Of a stretch of DNA of 64,000 nucleotides, positions 9,765-19,555 are shown piece after piece. A program made the translations under genes and the position numbers. Below the pieces are notes generated by a model that was given only the letters and a program-made list of their open reading frames with translations, did not search any database and was not told the DNA's origin. The stretch is taken from positions 248,001-312,000 of the forward strand of contig NZ_CP009747.1 in NCBI RefSeq assembly GCF_000800255.1, given 5' to 3'. The DNA comes from Pseudomonas parafulva (GTDB lineage Bacteria > Pseudomonadota > Gammaproteobacteria > Pseudomonadales > Pseudomonadaceae). Every line of letters starts with the position of its first letter. The stretch's first letter is position 1.

Positions 9765-10907
9765 GTGACCGGTTGGAAACAAGCAGCAGTGCTCGCCCTG
9801 GCCGTCCTGGCCGCGGGTTGCAGCAGCAACAGCAAGAAGGAACTGCCCCCGGCCGAACTGACCAAGTTCACCGAAGAGGTGGTGCTGACCAAGCAGTGGA
9901 GCCGTTCGATCGGTGACGGTCAGGGGGAAAAGTACAACCTCCTGGTGCCGGCCATCGAGAACGACCGCATCTACGCGGCCGACGTCAATGGCAAGGTCTA
10001 CGCACTGAACCGCCTCAACGGTGACGTGATCTGGGACAAGGACCTGGAAGTGCCGGTGTCCGGTGCTGTCGGCGTGGGCTACGGCCTGGTGATGATGGGC
10101 ACCCTCAAAGGTGAAGTCATCGCTCTGGATGCCAGCACCGGCGAAGAGCGCTGGCGCTCGCGCGTGACCAGCGAGGTGCTGGCTCCGCCGGCCACCAACG
10201 GTGACGTGGTGGTGGTGCAGACCCAGGACGATCGTCTGGTCGGCCTGGACTTCAACACCGGCGACCGTCGCTGGATCTATGAAAGCTCGCCTGCGGTGCT
10301 GACGTTGCGTGGCACCGGCGCGCCGATCGTGACCAATCGCATGGCCGTGGCAGGTCTGTCCACCGGCAAGGTGGTCGCAGTCGATACCCAGAACGGCGTA
10401 CCGGTGTGGGAGGCGCGCGTCGCCATCCCGCAAGGCCGTTCGGAACTGGAACGCGTGGTGGACATCGACGGCGGCCTGCAACTGTCCGGCGGTGTGCTCT
10501 ACGTCAGCAGCTACCAGGGCCGCGTCGCTGGCCTGGACCTGGAAAGCGGTCGTGTCCTGTGGCAGCGCGATGCCTCCAGCTACGTGGGCGTCGCCCAGGG
10601 CCTGGGCAACGTGTACGTCAGCGAGGCGTCCGGCACCGTCGAGAGCATCGACGAGCGCTCGTCGTCGGCCCTGTGGAGCAACGACTCCCTGGCCCGTCGC
10701 CAACTGTCCGCGCCAGAGGTGTTCTCCAGCTATGTGGCGGTGGGCGACTTCGAGGGTTACCTGCACCTGCTCAGCCAGGTCGACGGTCGCTTCGTCGGCC
10801 GTGAGCGCATCGACAGCGACGGCCTGCGTGCCCGTCCGCTGGTGGTGGGCAACACCATCTACGTCTATGGCAACAGCGGCAAGCTCGAGGCACTGACCAT
10901 CCGCTGA
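9765..10907 (+). CDS. bamB: Outer membrane protein assembly factor BamB
   Basis: Lipoprotein (380 aa) of the BAM complex, scaffolding beta-barrel insertion at the outer membrane. GTG start at 9765 directly after the yfgM stop; signal peptide with lipobox VLAAGC. The body is an eight-bladed PQQ-type propeller, visible as repeats such as [48 protein letters not shown] and [16 protein letters not shown]. The usual partner der lies downstream, but a terminator separates them. Confidence 0.95.
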   Translation: MTGWKQAAVLALAVLAAGCSSNSKKELPPAELTKFTEEVVLTKQWSRSIGDGQGEKYNLLVPAIENDRIYAADVNGKVYALNRLNGDVIWDKDLEVPVSGAVGVGYGLVMMGTLKGEVIALDASTGEERWRSRVTSEVLAPPATNGDVVVVQTQDDRLVGLDFNTGDRRWIYESSPAVLTLRGTGAPIVTNRMAVAGLSTGKVVAVDTQNGVPVWEARVAIPQGRSELERVVDIDGGLQLSGGVLYVSSYQGRVAGLDLESGRVLWQRDASSYVGVAQGLGNVYVSEASGTVESIDERSSSALWSNDSLARRQLSAPEVFSSYVAVGDFEGYLHLLSQVDGRFVGRERIDSDGLRARPLVVGNTIYVYGNSGKLEALTIR

Positions 10908-10968
10908 AGCTATGCTTGAAACCGACCTCGGTTTCAGGCTGCGGCGCAGGACGCGCCGCCCGAACTCC

Positions 10969-10999
10969 GGCCGCTGCCTTGCAGCGGCCTTTGCATTTT
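10969..10999 (+). terminator. Terminator between bamB and der
   Basis: Stem GGCCGCTG / CAGCGGCC (10969-10976 and 10982-10989), loop CCTTG, tail TTTGCATTTT. A smaller AAACCGA/TCGGTTT palindrome sits at 10919-10934. Fits the end of the rlmN-bamB transcription unit, leaving der with its own or read-through transcription. Confidence 0.65.
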
Positions 11000-11023
11000 C
11001 AAGAATTCAGAGTGGAGAGCCGC

Positions 11024-12487
11024 ATGGTTCCCGTAATCGCCCTGGTGGGACGGCCGAACGTCGGCAAATCCACCCTGTTCAACCGCCTGACCAAGACCCG
11101 CGATGCCATCGTCGGCGACCTCTCGGGCCTGACCCGTGACCGCCAGTACGGCGACGCCAGCTGGCAGGGTCGCTCCTACATTCTCATCGACACCGGCGGT
11201 ATCACCGGCGACGAAGTGGGCATGGACGAGAAAATGGCCGCGCAATCGCTGATGGCCATCGAAGAAGCCGACTATGTCCTGTTCCTGGTCGATGCCCGTG
11301 CCGGCATGACCGCCGCCGACCAGATGATCGCCGAGCATCTGCGCAAGCGGAACAAGGAAGCGATCCTGGTCGCCAACAAGATCGACAACATCGACGCCGA
11401 CGTCGCCCGCGCCGAGTTCTCGCCGCTGGGCATGGGCAACGCCATCCCGGTGGCCGGCTCCCAAGGGCGCGGCATCAATGGCCTGATGGAAGCTGTGTTG
11501 GGCCACATCCCGCGCGACCAGGTCGAAGAAGCGCTGGACGCTGAGGTCGCCGAGGGCGAGGAAGCGGTGCGCATTCCGGGGCCGAGCGAGAAGGATGGCA
11601 TCAAGATCGCCATCATCGGTCGTCCCAACGTCGGCAAGTCCACGCTGGTCAACCGCATGCTCGGTGAAGAGCGTGTGGTGGTGTACGACCAGCCGGGCAC
11701 CACGCGCGACAGCATCTACATTCCGTTCGAGCGCGATGGCGAGAAGTACACCTTCATCGACACCGCGGGCGTGCGCAAGCGTGGCAAGATCCACGAGGAA
11801 GTCGAGAAGTTCTCGGTGGTCAAGACGCTGCAGGCGATCAAGGACGCCAACGTGGTGGTGTTCGTCATGGACGCCCGTGAAGGTGTGGTCGACCACGACC
11901 TCAACCTGCTGGGCTTCGCCCTCGAAGCCGGCCGGGCCATCGTCATCGCCCTGAACAAGTGGGATGGCATGGAGTCGGGCGAGCGTGACTACGTGAAGAC
12001 CGAGCTGGAGCGCCGGTTGTTCTTCGTCGATTTCGCCGATATCCACTTCATCTCCGCGCTGCACGGCACGGGCGTTGGCAACCTGTACAAGTCGGTGCAA
12101 GCCGCGTTCAAGTCGGCCGTCACCCGCTGGCCGACCAGCCGCCTGACGCAGATTCTCGAGGACGCCGTCAGCGAGCACCAGCCGCCGCTGGTCAACGGTC
12201 GCCGCATCAAGCTGCGCTATGCCCACCTCGGTGGCGCCAACCCGCCGCTGATCGTGATCCATGGCAACCAGACCGACAAGATTCCGCGTTCCTACTCGCG
12301 TTACCTGGAAAACACCTACCGCCGTGTCCTCAAGCTGGTCGGCACGCCGATCCGTATCGAGTACAAAGGCGGCGAAAACCCCTACGAGGGCAACAAGAAC
12401 ACCCTCACCGACCGTCAGGTCAACAAGAAGCGCCGCCTGATGTCGCACCACAAGAAGGCCGAGAAGAAGCGCAAAGACAAGCGCTGA
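11024..12487 (+). CDS. der: Ribosome biogenesis GTPase Der (EngA)
   Basis: Essential tandem-GTPase (487 aa) required for 50S subunit maturation. Two G domains: [12 protein letters not shown] with NKID in the first, [12 protein letters not shown] with NKWD in the second, DTGG and DTAG switch II motifs. C-terminal KH-like domain followed by a lysine/arginine-rich tail ([20 protein letters not shown]). The start at 11024 puts [16 protein letters not shown] at the N-terminus, as in homologues, with GTGGAG upstream; an earlier in-frame ATG at 10916 would swallow the terminator. Confidence 0.97.
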   Translation: MVPVIALVGRPNVGKSTLFNRLTKTRDAIVGDLSGLTRDRQYGDASWQGRSYILIDTGGITGDEVGMDEKMAAQSLMAIEEADYVLFLVDARAGMTAADQMIAEHLRKRNKEAILVANKIDNIDADVARAEFSPLGMGNAIPVAGSQGRGINGLMEAVLGHIPRDQVEEALDAEVAEGEEAVRIPGPSEKDGIKIAIIGRPNVGKSTLVNRMLGEERVVVYDQPGTTRDSIYIPFERDGEKYTFIDTAGVRKRGKIHEEVEKFSVVKTLQAIKDANVVVFVMDAREGVVDHDLNLLGFALEAGRAIVIALNKWDGMESGERDYVKTELERRLFFVDFADIHFISALHGTGVGNLYKSVQAAFKSAVTRWPTSRLTQILEDAVSEHQPPLVNGRRIKLRYAHLGGANPPLIVIHGNQTDKIPRSYSRYLENTYRRVLKLVGTPIRIEYKGGENPYEGNKNTLTDRQVNKKRRLMSHHKKAEKKRKDKR

Positions 12488-12496
12488 CCGCAAGTA

Positions 12497-12517
12497 GGAG
12501 CGGCGAACCGCCGCTCC
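12497..12517. repeat. REP-like hairpin / possible terminator after der
   Basis: GGAGCGGC - GAACC - GCCGCTCC. The arms match the core of the hairpin at 48532-48558 and resemble the 35-bp REP family of P. putida-type genomes. It could also end der transcription (following bases TTC). Confidence 0.5.
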
Positions 12518-12522
12518 TTCGC

Positions 12523-12557
12523 ACTTGTCGCTTGCCGCTCAGAGCTTGTAGCTTATC
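12523..12557. repeat. Degenerate five-unit copy of the GCTTGCA heptamer array
   Basis: Five in-register heptamers ACTTGTC, GCTTGCC, GCTCAGA, GCTTGTA, GCTTATC between der and the aminotransferase gene. Units 2 and 4 are identical to units of the 22-copy array at 25347-25500, suggesting the same repeat family in decayed form. Confidence 0.5.
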
Positions 12558-12586
12558 CCCCCTCAGTCCGCAGGAAAGAGGGCTCC

Positions 12587-13735
12587 ATGATCCGCAGCAA
12601 ACTGCCGAACGTCGGCACGACCATCTTTACCCGCATGTCCCAGCTCGCCGCCCAGACCGGCGCGCTCAACCTTTCCCAGGGTTTTCCCGATTTCGACGCA
12701 CCGCCCGCGCTGCTCGAAGCGGTCTCGCGGCATGTGAGCGCCGGCCACAACCAATACGCACCCATGACCGGCCTGCCTGTACTGCGCGAACAGGTCGCGG
12801 CGAAGATTGCCCGTCTGTATGGCGTTCAGGTGGACGCCGAGCAGGAAATCACCATTACCCCCGGTGCCACCGAGGCTATCTTCTGCGCCATCCAGGCAGT
12901 GATTCAGCCCGGTGACGAGGTAATCGTCTTCGATCCCTGCTACGACAGCTACGCACCCGCTGTGGCACTGGCTGGCGGTCGCTGCGTGCATCTGCAACTG
13001 AGCGATGGCGATTTTCGTATCGACTGGCAAGCGTTCAGCGATGCATTGACACCCCGCACGCGCCTGGTGGTGCTCAACTCCCCGCACAACCCCAGCGGCG
13101 CGCTGATTACCCGCGAAGACCTCGACCAATTGGCGGCGCTGATCGCCGGGCGCGATCTGTACCTGCTCAGCGACGAAGTCTACGAGCACCTGGTCTACGA
13201 CGGGGTGCAGCATGCCAGCGTGCTGGCCCACGAGGCGTTGTACGCGCGGGCCTTCGTGGTCAGCTCGTTCGGCAAGACCTATCACGTCACGGGGTGGAAA
13301 ACCGGCTACGTGATCGCGCCGCCGGCACTGAGCGCGGAGCTGCGCAAGGTGCACCAGTACGTCAACTTCTGTGGCGTGACCCCCCTGCAGTGGGCGCTGG
13401 CCGACTTCATGGCCGAACACCCGGCCCATGTGGAAGAACTGCCGGGTTTCTACCAGGCCAAACGCGATCTGTTCTGCGACCTGTTGCACACCTCGCTCTT
13501 CAGGTTCACCCGCGCGGCGGGCACCTATTTCCAACTGGTGGACTACTCGGCGATCCGTCCCGACCTCGATGACGTGCAGATGGCGCTGTGGCTGACCCGC
13601 GAGCACGGCGTGGCGAGCATTCCGGTGTCGGTGTTCTACCAGCAACCCATCCCCGCGCAGCGCCTGGTGCGCCTGTGCTTCGCCAAACGTGAGGAGACGC
13701 TGCGTCAGGCAGCGGAAAAGCTATGCGCGATCTGA
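12587..13735 (+). CDS. PLP-dependent aminotransferase, YbdL (methionine aminotransferase) type
   Basis: Fold-type I class I/II aminotransferase (382 aa). PLP lysine in SSFGKTYHVTGWKTGY (Lys230). NLSQGFPDFDAP near the N-terminus and NSPHNPSGALI are typical of the YbdL/kynurenine aminotransferase/glutamine transaminase K group, which transaminates methionine or glutamine with 2-oxo acids. Its stop overlaps by 13 nt the start of an omega-amidase-type gene. That pairing fits removal of the 2-oxoglutaramate or oxo-amide product, as in methionine salvage from KMTB. Substrate is inferred from family and context. Confidence 0.85.
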   Translation: MIRSKLPNVGTTIFTRMSQLAAQTGALNLSQGFPDFDAPPALLEAVSRHVSAGHNQYAPMTGLPVLREQVAAKIARLYGVQVDAEQEITITPGATEAIFCAIQAVIQPGDEVIVFDPCYDSYAPAVALAGGRCVHLQLSDGDFRIDWQAFSDALTPRTRLVVLNSPHNPSGALITREDLDQLAALIAGRDLYLLSDEVYEHLVYDGVQHASVLAHEALYARAFVVSSFGKTYHVTGWKTGYVIAPPALSAELRKVHQYVNFCGVTPLQWALADFMAEHPAHVEELPGFYQAKRDLFCDLLHTSLFRFTRAAGTYFQLVDYSAIRPDLDDVQMALWLTREHGVASIPVSVFYQQPIPAQRLVRLCFAKREETLRQAAEKLCAI

Positions 13736-14514
13736 GCCAACTGCCCAACCTGAACCTGGCCCTGGTGCAGACTCACCTGGCCTGGCATGACCGCGAAGGC
13801 AACCACGCACATTTCGAGGTGCTGCTGGAGCAAGCCCGAGGAGCGGACCTGGTGATTCTGCCGGAGATGTTCACCACCGGTTTCACCATGGATTCCGAGC
13901 GCCTCGCCGAGCCGGAGCAGGGGCCCACCTGTAAATGGCTCAAGGCCCAGGCGAAGAAGCTCGACGCGGTGATCACCGGCAGCGTGATCATTCGTGCCGC
14001 TGACGGCAGCCACCGCAACCGCCTGCTGTGGGCGCGCCCCGATGGCGAGGTGCTGCACTACGACAAGCGTCACCTGTTCCGCATGGCTGGCGAGCACCAG
14101 CACTACACGCCGGGCGAGCGGCAGGTGCAGTTCGAGCTCAACGGTTGGCGCGTGCGTCCGCTGATTTGCTACGACCTGCGCTTCCCGGTGTGGAGCCGCG
14201 ACCCGCACGACACCGACCTGCTGTTGTACACCGCCAACTGGCCGGCAGCGCGTCGCCAGCACTGGAACCGTCTGCTGCCCGCGCGGGCGATCGAGAACCT
14301 GTGCTATGTGGCGGCGGTGAATCGGGTGGGCACCGACGGCAAGGGCTTTGCCTACTCGGGGGACAGTCAGGTGCTGGATTTCCAGGGCGAGAGCCTGCTG
14401 GGCGCAGCCGAAGCCGACGGTGTCTTCCATGTGGCGCTCAATGCCGTGGACCTGGCCGCCTACCGTGCGCGGTTCCCGGCGAACCTGGATGCCGACACCT
14501 TCGATATCCACTGA
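13723..14514 (+). CDS. Carbon-nitrogen hydrolase, omega-amidase (YafV/Nit2) type
   Basis: Nitrilase-superfamily amidase (263 aa). Catalytic triad positions are visible: Glu48 (VILPEMF), Lys115 (HYDKRHLF), Cys149 (LICYDLRFPVWSR). The CYDLRFP surround and the MFTTGF segment resemble YafV omega-amidase, which hydrolyses 2-oxoglutaramate and 2-oxosuccinamate. It starts inside the end of the aminotransferase gene, so the two are translationally coupled. A second nitrilase-family gene lies at 60768-61619 in another context. Confidence 0.87.
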   Translation: MRDLSQLPNLNLALVQTHLAWHDREGNHAHFEVLLEQARGADLVILPEMFTTGFTMDSERLAEPEQGPTCKWLKAQAKKLDAVITGSVIIRAADGSHRNRLLWARPDGEVLHYDKRHLFRMAGEHQHYTPGERQVQFELNGWRVRPLICYDLRFPVWSRDPHDTDLLLYTANWPAARRQHWNRLLPARAIENLCYVAAVNRVGTDGKGFAYSGDSQVLDFQGESLLGAAEADGVFHVALNAVDLAAYRARFPANLDADTFDIH

Positions 14515-14519
14515 GCCCT

Positions 14520-14540
14520 GCGGCCAGAGGGTCTGGCCGC
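14520..14540. terminator. Convergent hairpin between omega-amidase and PepSY-flavoreductase genes
   Basis: GCGGCCAGA - GGG - TCTGGCCGC, nine-base perfect stem lying between two convergent stops at 14514 and 14554. No strong T tract on either side, so efficiency is uncertain. Confidence 0.5.
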
Positions 14541-14553
14541 CACCGATGGGAGG

Positions 14554-17109
14554 TCAATACACGTCCCGCCGGTAGCGGCCCTCTTCGATCAGGTGCTCCA
14601 CCCCATCCTCACCGAAAATCCCCCTGAGCGCCGCATCCACGCCCGTCGCCATGCCCTGAAGGCTGCCGCACACGTACAGGCTCGCACCGTCATCGACCCA
14701 ACGGCGCAGCGTCTCGGCCTGCTGCAGCAGTACATCCTGCACGTAGATCTTTTCCGCCTGATCCCGTGAAAAGGCCAGGTCCAGCCGAGCCAGGTCGCCG
14801 CTGTCCAGCCAAGCGTGCAACTGCTCGCCGCAGAGCAGGTCGCAGGCTCGATTACGCTCGCCGAAAAACAGCCAGTTGTGCCGCTCCCCGGCGGCGATGC
14901 GCGCCTTGAGCAAGCTGCGCAGGCCCGCCAGGCCAGTACCGTTGCCGATCAGCACCAGCGGTGCCGGCCCCGCAGGCAAGTGGAAGCTGCTGTTGCGGCG
15001 TACCCGCAGACGCACAGGGCCGTCCAGTGGCAGGAACTCGGTCAGCCAGCCGGAGCCCAGCCCCAGGCTGCCGTCGGGATGCCGTTCCTGGCGCACGATC
15101 AAGTCCAGCACGCCGTCGCTGGCGATGGAGGCGATGGAGTACTCGCGTGTGCCGAGCGGGATCAGTGCATCGACCAGCGCCTGGGCATGCAGCCCGACCA
15201 GGTGTTCGCGGCTGCCCGGCAACTGACGACTGGCCAGCGCTTGTCCCAGTGGCTGCGACAGTCCGTCGAGGTGCACCGGCTGCGCGGCCTCCAGGCCCAG
15301 CCCCGCCAAGAACGCGTCGATCCGTACCTGGCCATGACGAGGCAGTATCTCCACCAGATCGCCGGCCTCCCACGTGCTCGGTTGTTCGGGGCTCAGGCCC
15401 AGCAGGAACACCGGTGCACCCTGGCTGCCGGGATTGAGCAACTGTCGTCGGATCAGGCGCCAGTTGCCATAGTCCGGCGCCTGCCAGGGGGTGACGGCCG
15501 CGGCACCGGTCAGCGCGCTCAGCGCCTGCTGCCAGTGCTGCAACGCACCGGCGTCGGCGTTATCGACTTCCACCGGGCTGAATGCTGAAGTCGCCCCGCG
15601 CTCACCCAACCAGGCGTGCAGGCGTCGGGCGAAACCACAGAAATGCGGGTACTGACGATCACCCAGCGCCAGCACGGCGTAGCTGAGGTGGCTCAGGTCC
15701 AGGGCCTGACCCAGCACGTTGCGCTCAAAGCCACGGGCGCTGTCCGGTGCCTGGCCTTCGCCGAAGGTGCTGACCACGAACAGCACGCGCAAGGACTGGC
15801 TCAGTTGCGCCTGGTCGAGCTGGGCGAGGCTGCGCACCTGAACCGCCACGCCCGCGGCCTGCAATTGTCCGGCGCTTTGCCAGGCCAGTTGTTCGGCCAG
15901 GCCGCTCTGGCTGGCGAAGGCGATCAGCCAACCGCCTTCGCCGTCGCTGGCGTGGTCCACCGAGCCCCGAGCGGCACGCACCTGACGCTGTTTGCGGCGT
16001 CGATCCAGATACAGCAGCCAGCCGGTGACGAAGAACAGCGGCATGCTCAGGCTGGCGAGGGTGAGCAGGATGCGTCCGGTCAGGCCGAAGTATTCACCCA
16101 CATGCAGGGCATAGACGCTCTGCAGCAGTTGTGCCTTGAACGACTTGTCGGTGTAGCGCTCGTGGCTGCTCACCTCGCCGGTGGCCGGATCCAGCGTCAG
16201 CGTGTTGTAGGCGCGCGGGTGTGCGGCGTCGTCCAGCATGTAGAAGACGTTGGCGGGTTGGCCACCGGTGGCGGGCAGGCGCAGGTTGTAGGAGACCAGA
16301 CCCGGTCCGGCCGCGGCCTGAAGGGTAGACCACAGGGCCGGATAATCCACCACCAAAGGCGCTGCGTCCTTGTCGGGCGGTGCCACGGCCCGTGCGCGGC
16401 GCTCGCTGCGCGACAGTGTCGACTGCCCGGCAGCAGGCGGGTCGGCCAACAGCCTGTTCAGCCCCTCGCGGTACCACTCGTAGGACCAGAACAGGCCGGT
16501 CAGGGCGAACAGCAGATAGAACAGCAGGCACCAGGTGCCGGCGACGGCGTGCAGATCCCAGTTGAACGCCCGACCTTTGCGGGCCCAGTCGAAGGTCAGC
16601 CACACCCGCCAGTCCCGTGCCCGCCGTGGCCAGCGCAGGTACAGGCCGGACAGGCAGAAGAAGATCAGCAGCAGGGTGCAGGCGCCGGTGATCTGTCGGC
16701 CGCTGTCGCCCATGGCCAGGAAACGGTGCAGTTGCAGCATGAGGTTGAAGAAGTCCTGACCGGCCACGGCGCCGAGCAGTTCGCCGGTGTAGGGATCGGC
16801 ATAGCGCAGTTCGCCGCGGCGCTCGCCTGGGGGCGGCGTGAAGAACAGCCGGGCGGCCTCGTCGCTGCGGGTGTCGACCCAGAGCATGGCCACCTTGTCG
16901 TGCTGGGCGGCCTCGGCGCGGCGCACCAGTTCCGGCAGTGGTAGAACGCCTTCGCGACGCACCTCGACCTTCAACACCTCAGGGTTGAAAAAGCGCAGCA
17001 GTTCTTCCTGGAACGACCAGATCGCCCCGGTGATGCCCATCAGCGCCAGGACCAGGCCGGCACTGATGCCGAAGAACCAGTGCAATTGGAACAGCGACTT
17101 CTTCAGCAC
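14554..17109 (-). CDS. PepSY-membrane / flavodoxin / NADPH-flavin reductase fusion (sulfite reductase flavoprotein-like)
   Basis: Large membrane flavoprotein (851 aa). The N-terminal half is a PepSY_TM domain with four predicted transmembrane segments (first about residues 10-35; others near 145, 185 and 345). It is followed by a flavodoxin domain ([33 protein letters not shown]) and a C-terminal FNR-type FAD/NADPH domain ([18 protein letters not shown], ending [15 protein letters not shown]). It resembles sulfite/cytochrome P450 reductases fused to a membrane anchor, and is probably a ferric-siderophore or periplasmic metal reductase. Start taken as GTG at 17109, preceded by AAGG; the open frame extends upstream but homologues begin [15 protein letters not shown] Fur-box-like site lies 109-127 nt upstream. 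Physiological substrate unknown. Confidence 0.85.
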   Translation of the reverse strand: MLKKSLFQLHWFFGISAGLVLALMGITGAIWSFQEELLRFFNPEVLKVEVRREGVLPLPELVRRAEAAQHDKVAMLWVDTRSDEAARLFFTPPPGERRGELRYADPYTGELLGAVAGQDFFNLMLQLHRFLAMGDSGRQITGACTLLLIFFCLSGLYLRWPRRARDWRVWLTFDWARKGRAFNWDLHAVAGTWCLLFYLLFALTGLFWSYEWYREGLNRLLADPPAAGQSTLSRSERRARAVAPPDKDAAPLVVDYPALWSTLQAAAGPGLVSYNLRLPATGGQPANVFYMLDDAAHPRAYNTLTLDPATGEVSSHERYTDKSFKAQLLQSVYALHVGEYFGLTGRILLTLASLSMPLFFVTGWLLYLDRRRKQRQVRAARGSVDHASDGEGGWLIAFASQSGLAEQLAWQSAGQLQAAGVAVQVRSLAQLDQAQLSQSLRVLFVVSTFGEGQAPDSARGFERNVLGQALDLSHLSYAVLALGDRQYPHFCGFARRLHAWLGERGATSAFSPVEVDNADAGALQHWQQALSALTGAAAVTPWQAPDYGNWRLIRRQLLNPGSQGAPVFLLGLSPEQPSTWEAGDLVEILPRHGQVRIDAFLAGLGLEAAQPVHLDGLSQPLGQALASRQLPGSREHLVGLHAQALVDALIPLGTREYSIASIASDGVLDLIVRQERHPDGSLGLGSGWLTEFLPLDGPVRLRVRRNSSFHLPAGPAPLVLIGNGTGLAGLRSLLKARIAAGERHNWLFFGERNRACDLLCGEQLHAWLDSGDLARLDLAFSRDQAEKIYVQDVLLQQAETLRRWVDDGASLYVCGSLQGMATGVDAALRGIFGEDGVEHLIEEGRYRRDVY

Positions 17110-17217
17110 TTCGATTACCTTGAATTCCAGAGGGTGGCGCTTAGTGGCGGAGGTGTTTAGGTCAGGGCTGCCAGCGCGGCGCTGGGATTCTAATGCAAGC
17201 GAGGGAGAGTAACAATT

Positions 17218-17236
17218 GAGACTGGTTAGCATTTGC
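17218..17236 (-). promoter_or_regulatory. Candidate Fur box upstream of the PepSY-flavoreductase gene
   Basis: On the minus strand GCAAATGCTAACCAGTCTC matches 13 of 19 positions of the Fur consensus GATAATGATAATCATTATC. Location in the promoter region of a presumed iron reductase supports it, but the match is moderate. Confidence 0.4.
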
Positions 17237-17292
17237 GAGTCGGCACACCTGTCTTCTGCGCGTGATCCAACCGTGCGCTCGTCCCGCCATTC

Positions 17293-17322
17293 TTGCCCGC
17301 ACTGAAACCGACTCCCTATGAT
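17293..17322 (+). promoter_or_regulatory. Sigma-70 promoter of the Sel1-repeat gene
   Basis: -35 TTGCCC (17293-17298), 18-base spacer, -10 TATGAT (17317-17322). Start predicted about 30 nt before the ATG at 17357. Confidence 0.5.
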
Positions 17323-17356
17323 GGGGGCCTTTTGCGATTTCACAGGTCACCGTCCC

Positions 17357-18100
17357 ATGTCTGCCTCCACCTCGGAACGCTTCGATGCCGATCAGTTGGC
17401 GTCGATGCTCGACCATCAACCTGGCCAAGCCGCCAAGGCGATTCTCGCCGCTGCCGGGCAGGGCGTGGTCGAGGCGCAGGCGCTGCTGGGGCAGATCCTG
17501 CTGGACGGGCGCGGCATCGAGCAGGACGAGCGTCTGGCCCGCCATTGGCTGGCGGTGGCAGCCCAGGCCGGCAATGCCAAGGCGCACAATCTGCTGGGCC
17601 GCTGCCTGGAGCATGGCTGGGGCGGCGAGGTGGCGCTGAGCCAGGCCGCGATCCACTATGCCCAGGCCGCCGATGCGGGTTCAGGCTGGGGCCTGTACAA
17701 CTTGGGCAATCTGTTGGCGACCGGACGTGGCTTGCCCGCCGATCAGGGGCTGGCACTGACCTGCTATGAGAAGGCCGCGCAGATGGGCCATGCCAAGTCG
17801 ATGAACCTGTACGGGCGTTATCTGGAACAGGGCATCGCGACCACGGCGAGTCCGTTGCGGGCGGCGCGCTGGTATCGGCGGGCGGCCGAAGCGGGAGATT
17901 TTCGCGGCATGTTCAGTCTGGCGCTGGTGTTGGCGTCACGCGGGCAGATGGGCGAGGCGGCGCAGTGGTTCGAGCAGGCGCGACAGCAGGGGCCCGTGGA
18001 CTTCCTGCGCAGTGCGCTGGCGACCTTGCAGGACGCTGGGCCGACACTGACCAGCTTTGCGGCGCGCTACGCCGAGGCGATCGAGCGCTGCGAGGGGTGA
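17357..18100 (+). CDS. Sel1/TPR repeat protein of unknown function
   Basis: 247 aa cytoplasmic protein without signal peptide, made of Sel1-like repeats (about 36 residues each): AQALLGQILLDGRGIEQDER, AKAHNLLGRCLEHGWGGEVA, GWGLYNLGNLLATGRGLPAD, AKSMNLYGRYLEQGIATTAS, and a weaker fifth. Such repeats mediate protein-protein contacts. Start at 17357 chosen for its AGGTCA ribosome site; an ATG at 17318 overlaps the -10 box. In other Pseudomonas, as I recall, the homologue follows a TonB siderophore receptor and the dioxygenase PiuC, neither of which is here. Role not known. Confidence 0.8.
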   Translation: MSASTSERFDADQLASMLDHQPGQAAKAILAAAGQGVVEAQALLGQILLDGRGIEQDERLARHWLAVAAQAGNAKAHNLLGRCLEHGWGGEVALSQAAIHYAQAADAGSGWGLYNLGNLLATGRGLPADQGLALTCYEKAAQMGHAKSMNLYGRYLEQGIATTASPLRAARWYRRAAEAGDFRGMFSLALVLASRGQMGEAAQWFEQARQQGPVDFLRSALATLQDAGPTLTSFAARYAEAIERCEG

Positions 18101-18103
18101 GAT

Positions 18104-18124
18104 CGGGGCCGCCAGGCGGCCCCG
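18104..18124. terminator. Convergent terminator between the Sel1 gene and speC
   Basis: Near-perfect palindrome CGGGGCCGC - CAG - GCGGCCCCG four bases after the Sel1-gene stop and 8 bases beyond the speC stop. Very GC-rich stem serving both directions. Confidence 0.6.
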
Positions 18125-18131
18125 GACCTGA

Positions 18132-19295
18132 TTACAGGTAGTACGCCTTCAGCGGTGGGAAACCGTTGAATTCCACTGCGCTGTAGCTGGTGGTGTAGGC
18201 GCCTGTGGACAGCCAGTACAGGCGGTCGCCGATGGCCAGGTTCAGCGGCAGGCCGTACTTGTAGTTCTCGTACATGATGTCGGCGCTGTCGCAGGTCGGG
18301 CCGGCGATCACCACTTCCTCGGTCTCGCCTTTCTTCTCGGTCCAGATCGGGAACTTGATGGCTTCGTCCATGGTTTCGATCAAGCCGGAGAACTTGCCCA
18401 CGTCGGTGTAGATCCAGCGCTCCACGGCGGTACGCGACTTGCGCGCCACCAGCACCACTTCGCTGACCAGGATGCCGGCGTTGGCGATCAGCGAGCGGCC
18501 CGGCTCGAGGATGATTTCCGGCAGGTCGTCACCGAAGTCTTCCTTGAGGAAGCGGATGATTTCCTCGGCGTAGGTTTCCAGGCTGTTGGTGCGGGTGATG
18601 TAGTTGGCCGGGAAGCCGCCGCCCATGTTGATCAGCTTCAGTTCGATGCCGTCTTCTTCTTTCAGGCGCTCGAAGATCACCTTGACCTTGGCGATGGCCG
18701 CATCCCACACGCTGATGTCGCGCTGCTGGGAGCCGACGTGGAAGGAGATGCCGTAGGGCACCAGGCCCAGGTCGCGGGCCAGGATCAGCAGGTCCATGGC
18801 CATGTCGGTCTGGCAGCCGAACTTGCGCGACAGCGGCCAGTCGGCGGTGGTCGAGCCTTCGGTGAGAATACGCACGTACACCTTCGAGCCGGGCGCGGCC
18901 TTGGCGATGTTGCGCAGGTCCGCTTCGGAGTCGGTGGCGTAGAGGCGCACACCCTTTTCAAAGAAATAGCGGATGTCCTTGGACTTCTTGATGGTGTTGC
19001 CGTAGCTGATGCGATCGGCGCTGACGCCGCGCTCCATCACCTTGTCCAGTTCGTAGATCGAGGCGATGTCGAAGTTCGAACCCTTGTCCTTGAGCAGGTC
19101 GATGATCTCGACGGCCGGGTTGGCCTTGACTGCGTAGTAGACCTTGGCGAATTCGAAGCCCGCGCGCAGGTCGTCATAGGCCTGGCTGATCATCTGCGTA
19201 TCGATGAGTACGAACGGGGTTTCCTGCTTGTCGGCGAACGCCTTCATTTTCTGGAAGGTGTCGCGTGCGAAATAGTCTTCGACCTGGATCGACAT
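18132..19295 (-). CDS. speC: Ornithine decarboxylase (type III fold, DapDC-like)
   Basis: PLP enzyme (387 aa) producing putrescine from ornithine. It is of the alanine-racemase-fold (eukaryotic ODC-like) class, not the large E. coli class. PLP lysine in YYAVKANP (Lys57), FHVGSQQRD, GGGFP, EPGRSLIANAG, and the C-terminal GPTCDSAD with the active-site cysteine. Start at 19295 (GGAG nine bases upstream) rather than upstream in-frame ATGs. Together with the putative polyamine module at 25516-29310 it points to active putrescine metabolism. A broader lysine/ornithine specificity cannot be excluded. Confidence 0.92.
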   Translation of the reverse strand: MSIQVEDYFARDTFQKMKAFADKQETPFVLIDTQMISQAYDDLRAGFEFAKVYYAVKANPAVEIIDLLKDKGSNFDIASIYELDKVMERGVSADRISYGNTIKKSKDIRYFFEKGVRLYATDSEADLRNIAKAAPGSKVYVRILTEGSTTADWPLSRKFGCQTDMAMDLLILARDLGLVPYGISFHVGSQQRDISVWDAAIAKVKVIFERLKEEDGIELKLINMGGGFPANYITRTNSLETYAEEIIRFLKEDFGDDLPEIILEPGRSLIANAGILVSEVVLVARKSRTAVERWIYTDVGKFSGLIETMDEAIKFPIWTEKKGETEEVVIAGPTCDSADIMYENYKYGLPLNLAIGDRLYWLSTGAYTTSYSAVEFNGFPPLKAYYL

Positions 19296-19426
19296 ACTCA
19301 GGGACTCCATGGGCAAACTGAAAGAATAAGTGGCTGCAAACTGAACGTCCTCCGTATCCCCACTTTGGTTCGCCTACTCAGTACTTGAGCCGGATGGATC
19401 GTTTCCAGCATGGACGTTCGGCGCGC

Positions 19427-19455
19427 ACTGTAGGGCGTGAGAAAGGTGGAATCAA
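19427..19455 (-). promoter_or_regulatory. Candidate sigma-70 promoter of speC
   Basis: Minus strand: -35 TTGATT (19455-19450), 17-base spacer, -10 TACAGT (19432-19427), each 4 of 6 to consensus. Would give a 5' leader of about 125 nt before the start at 19295. Confidence 0.4.
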
Positions 19456-19555
19456 CCCGCGATCCGCGCCTGTTCGTCACCGTTCGACGCGCAACCGGTG
19501 GAATTAACGACCCTTGTGGCCGGTTGATGTTCCCGTGGACGATCCAGGCGTAAAA

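Noticed and set aside
6488..9892. Open frame of 1134 codons on the minus strand opposite rodZ, ispG, hisS and yfgM.
   Set aside because: Mirrors the GC-rich third-position bias of confirmed plus-strand genes; translation is low-information with no domain and no start signal.
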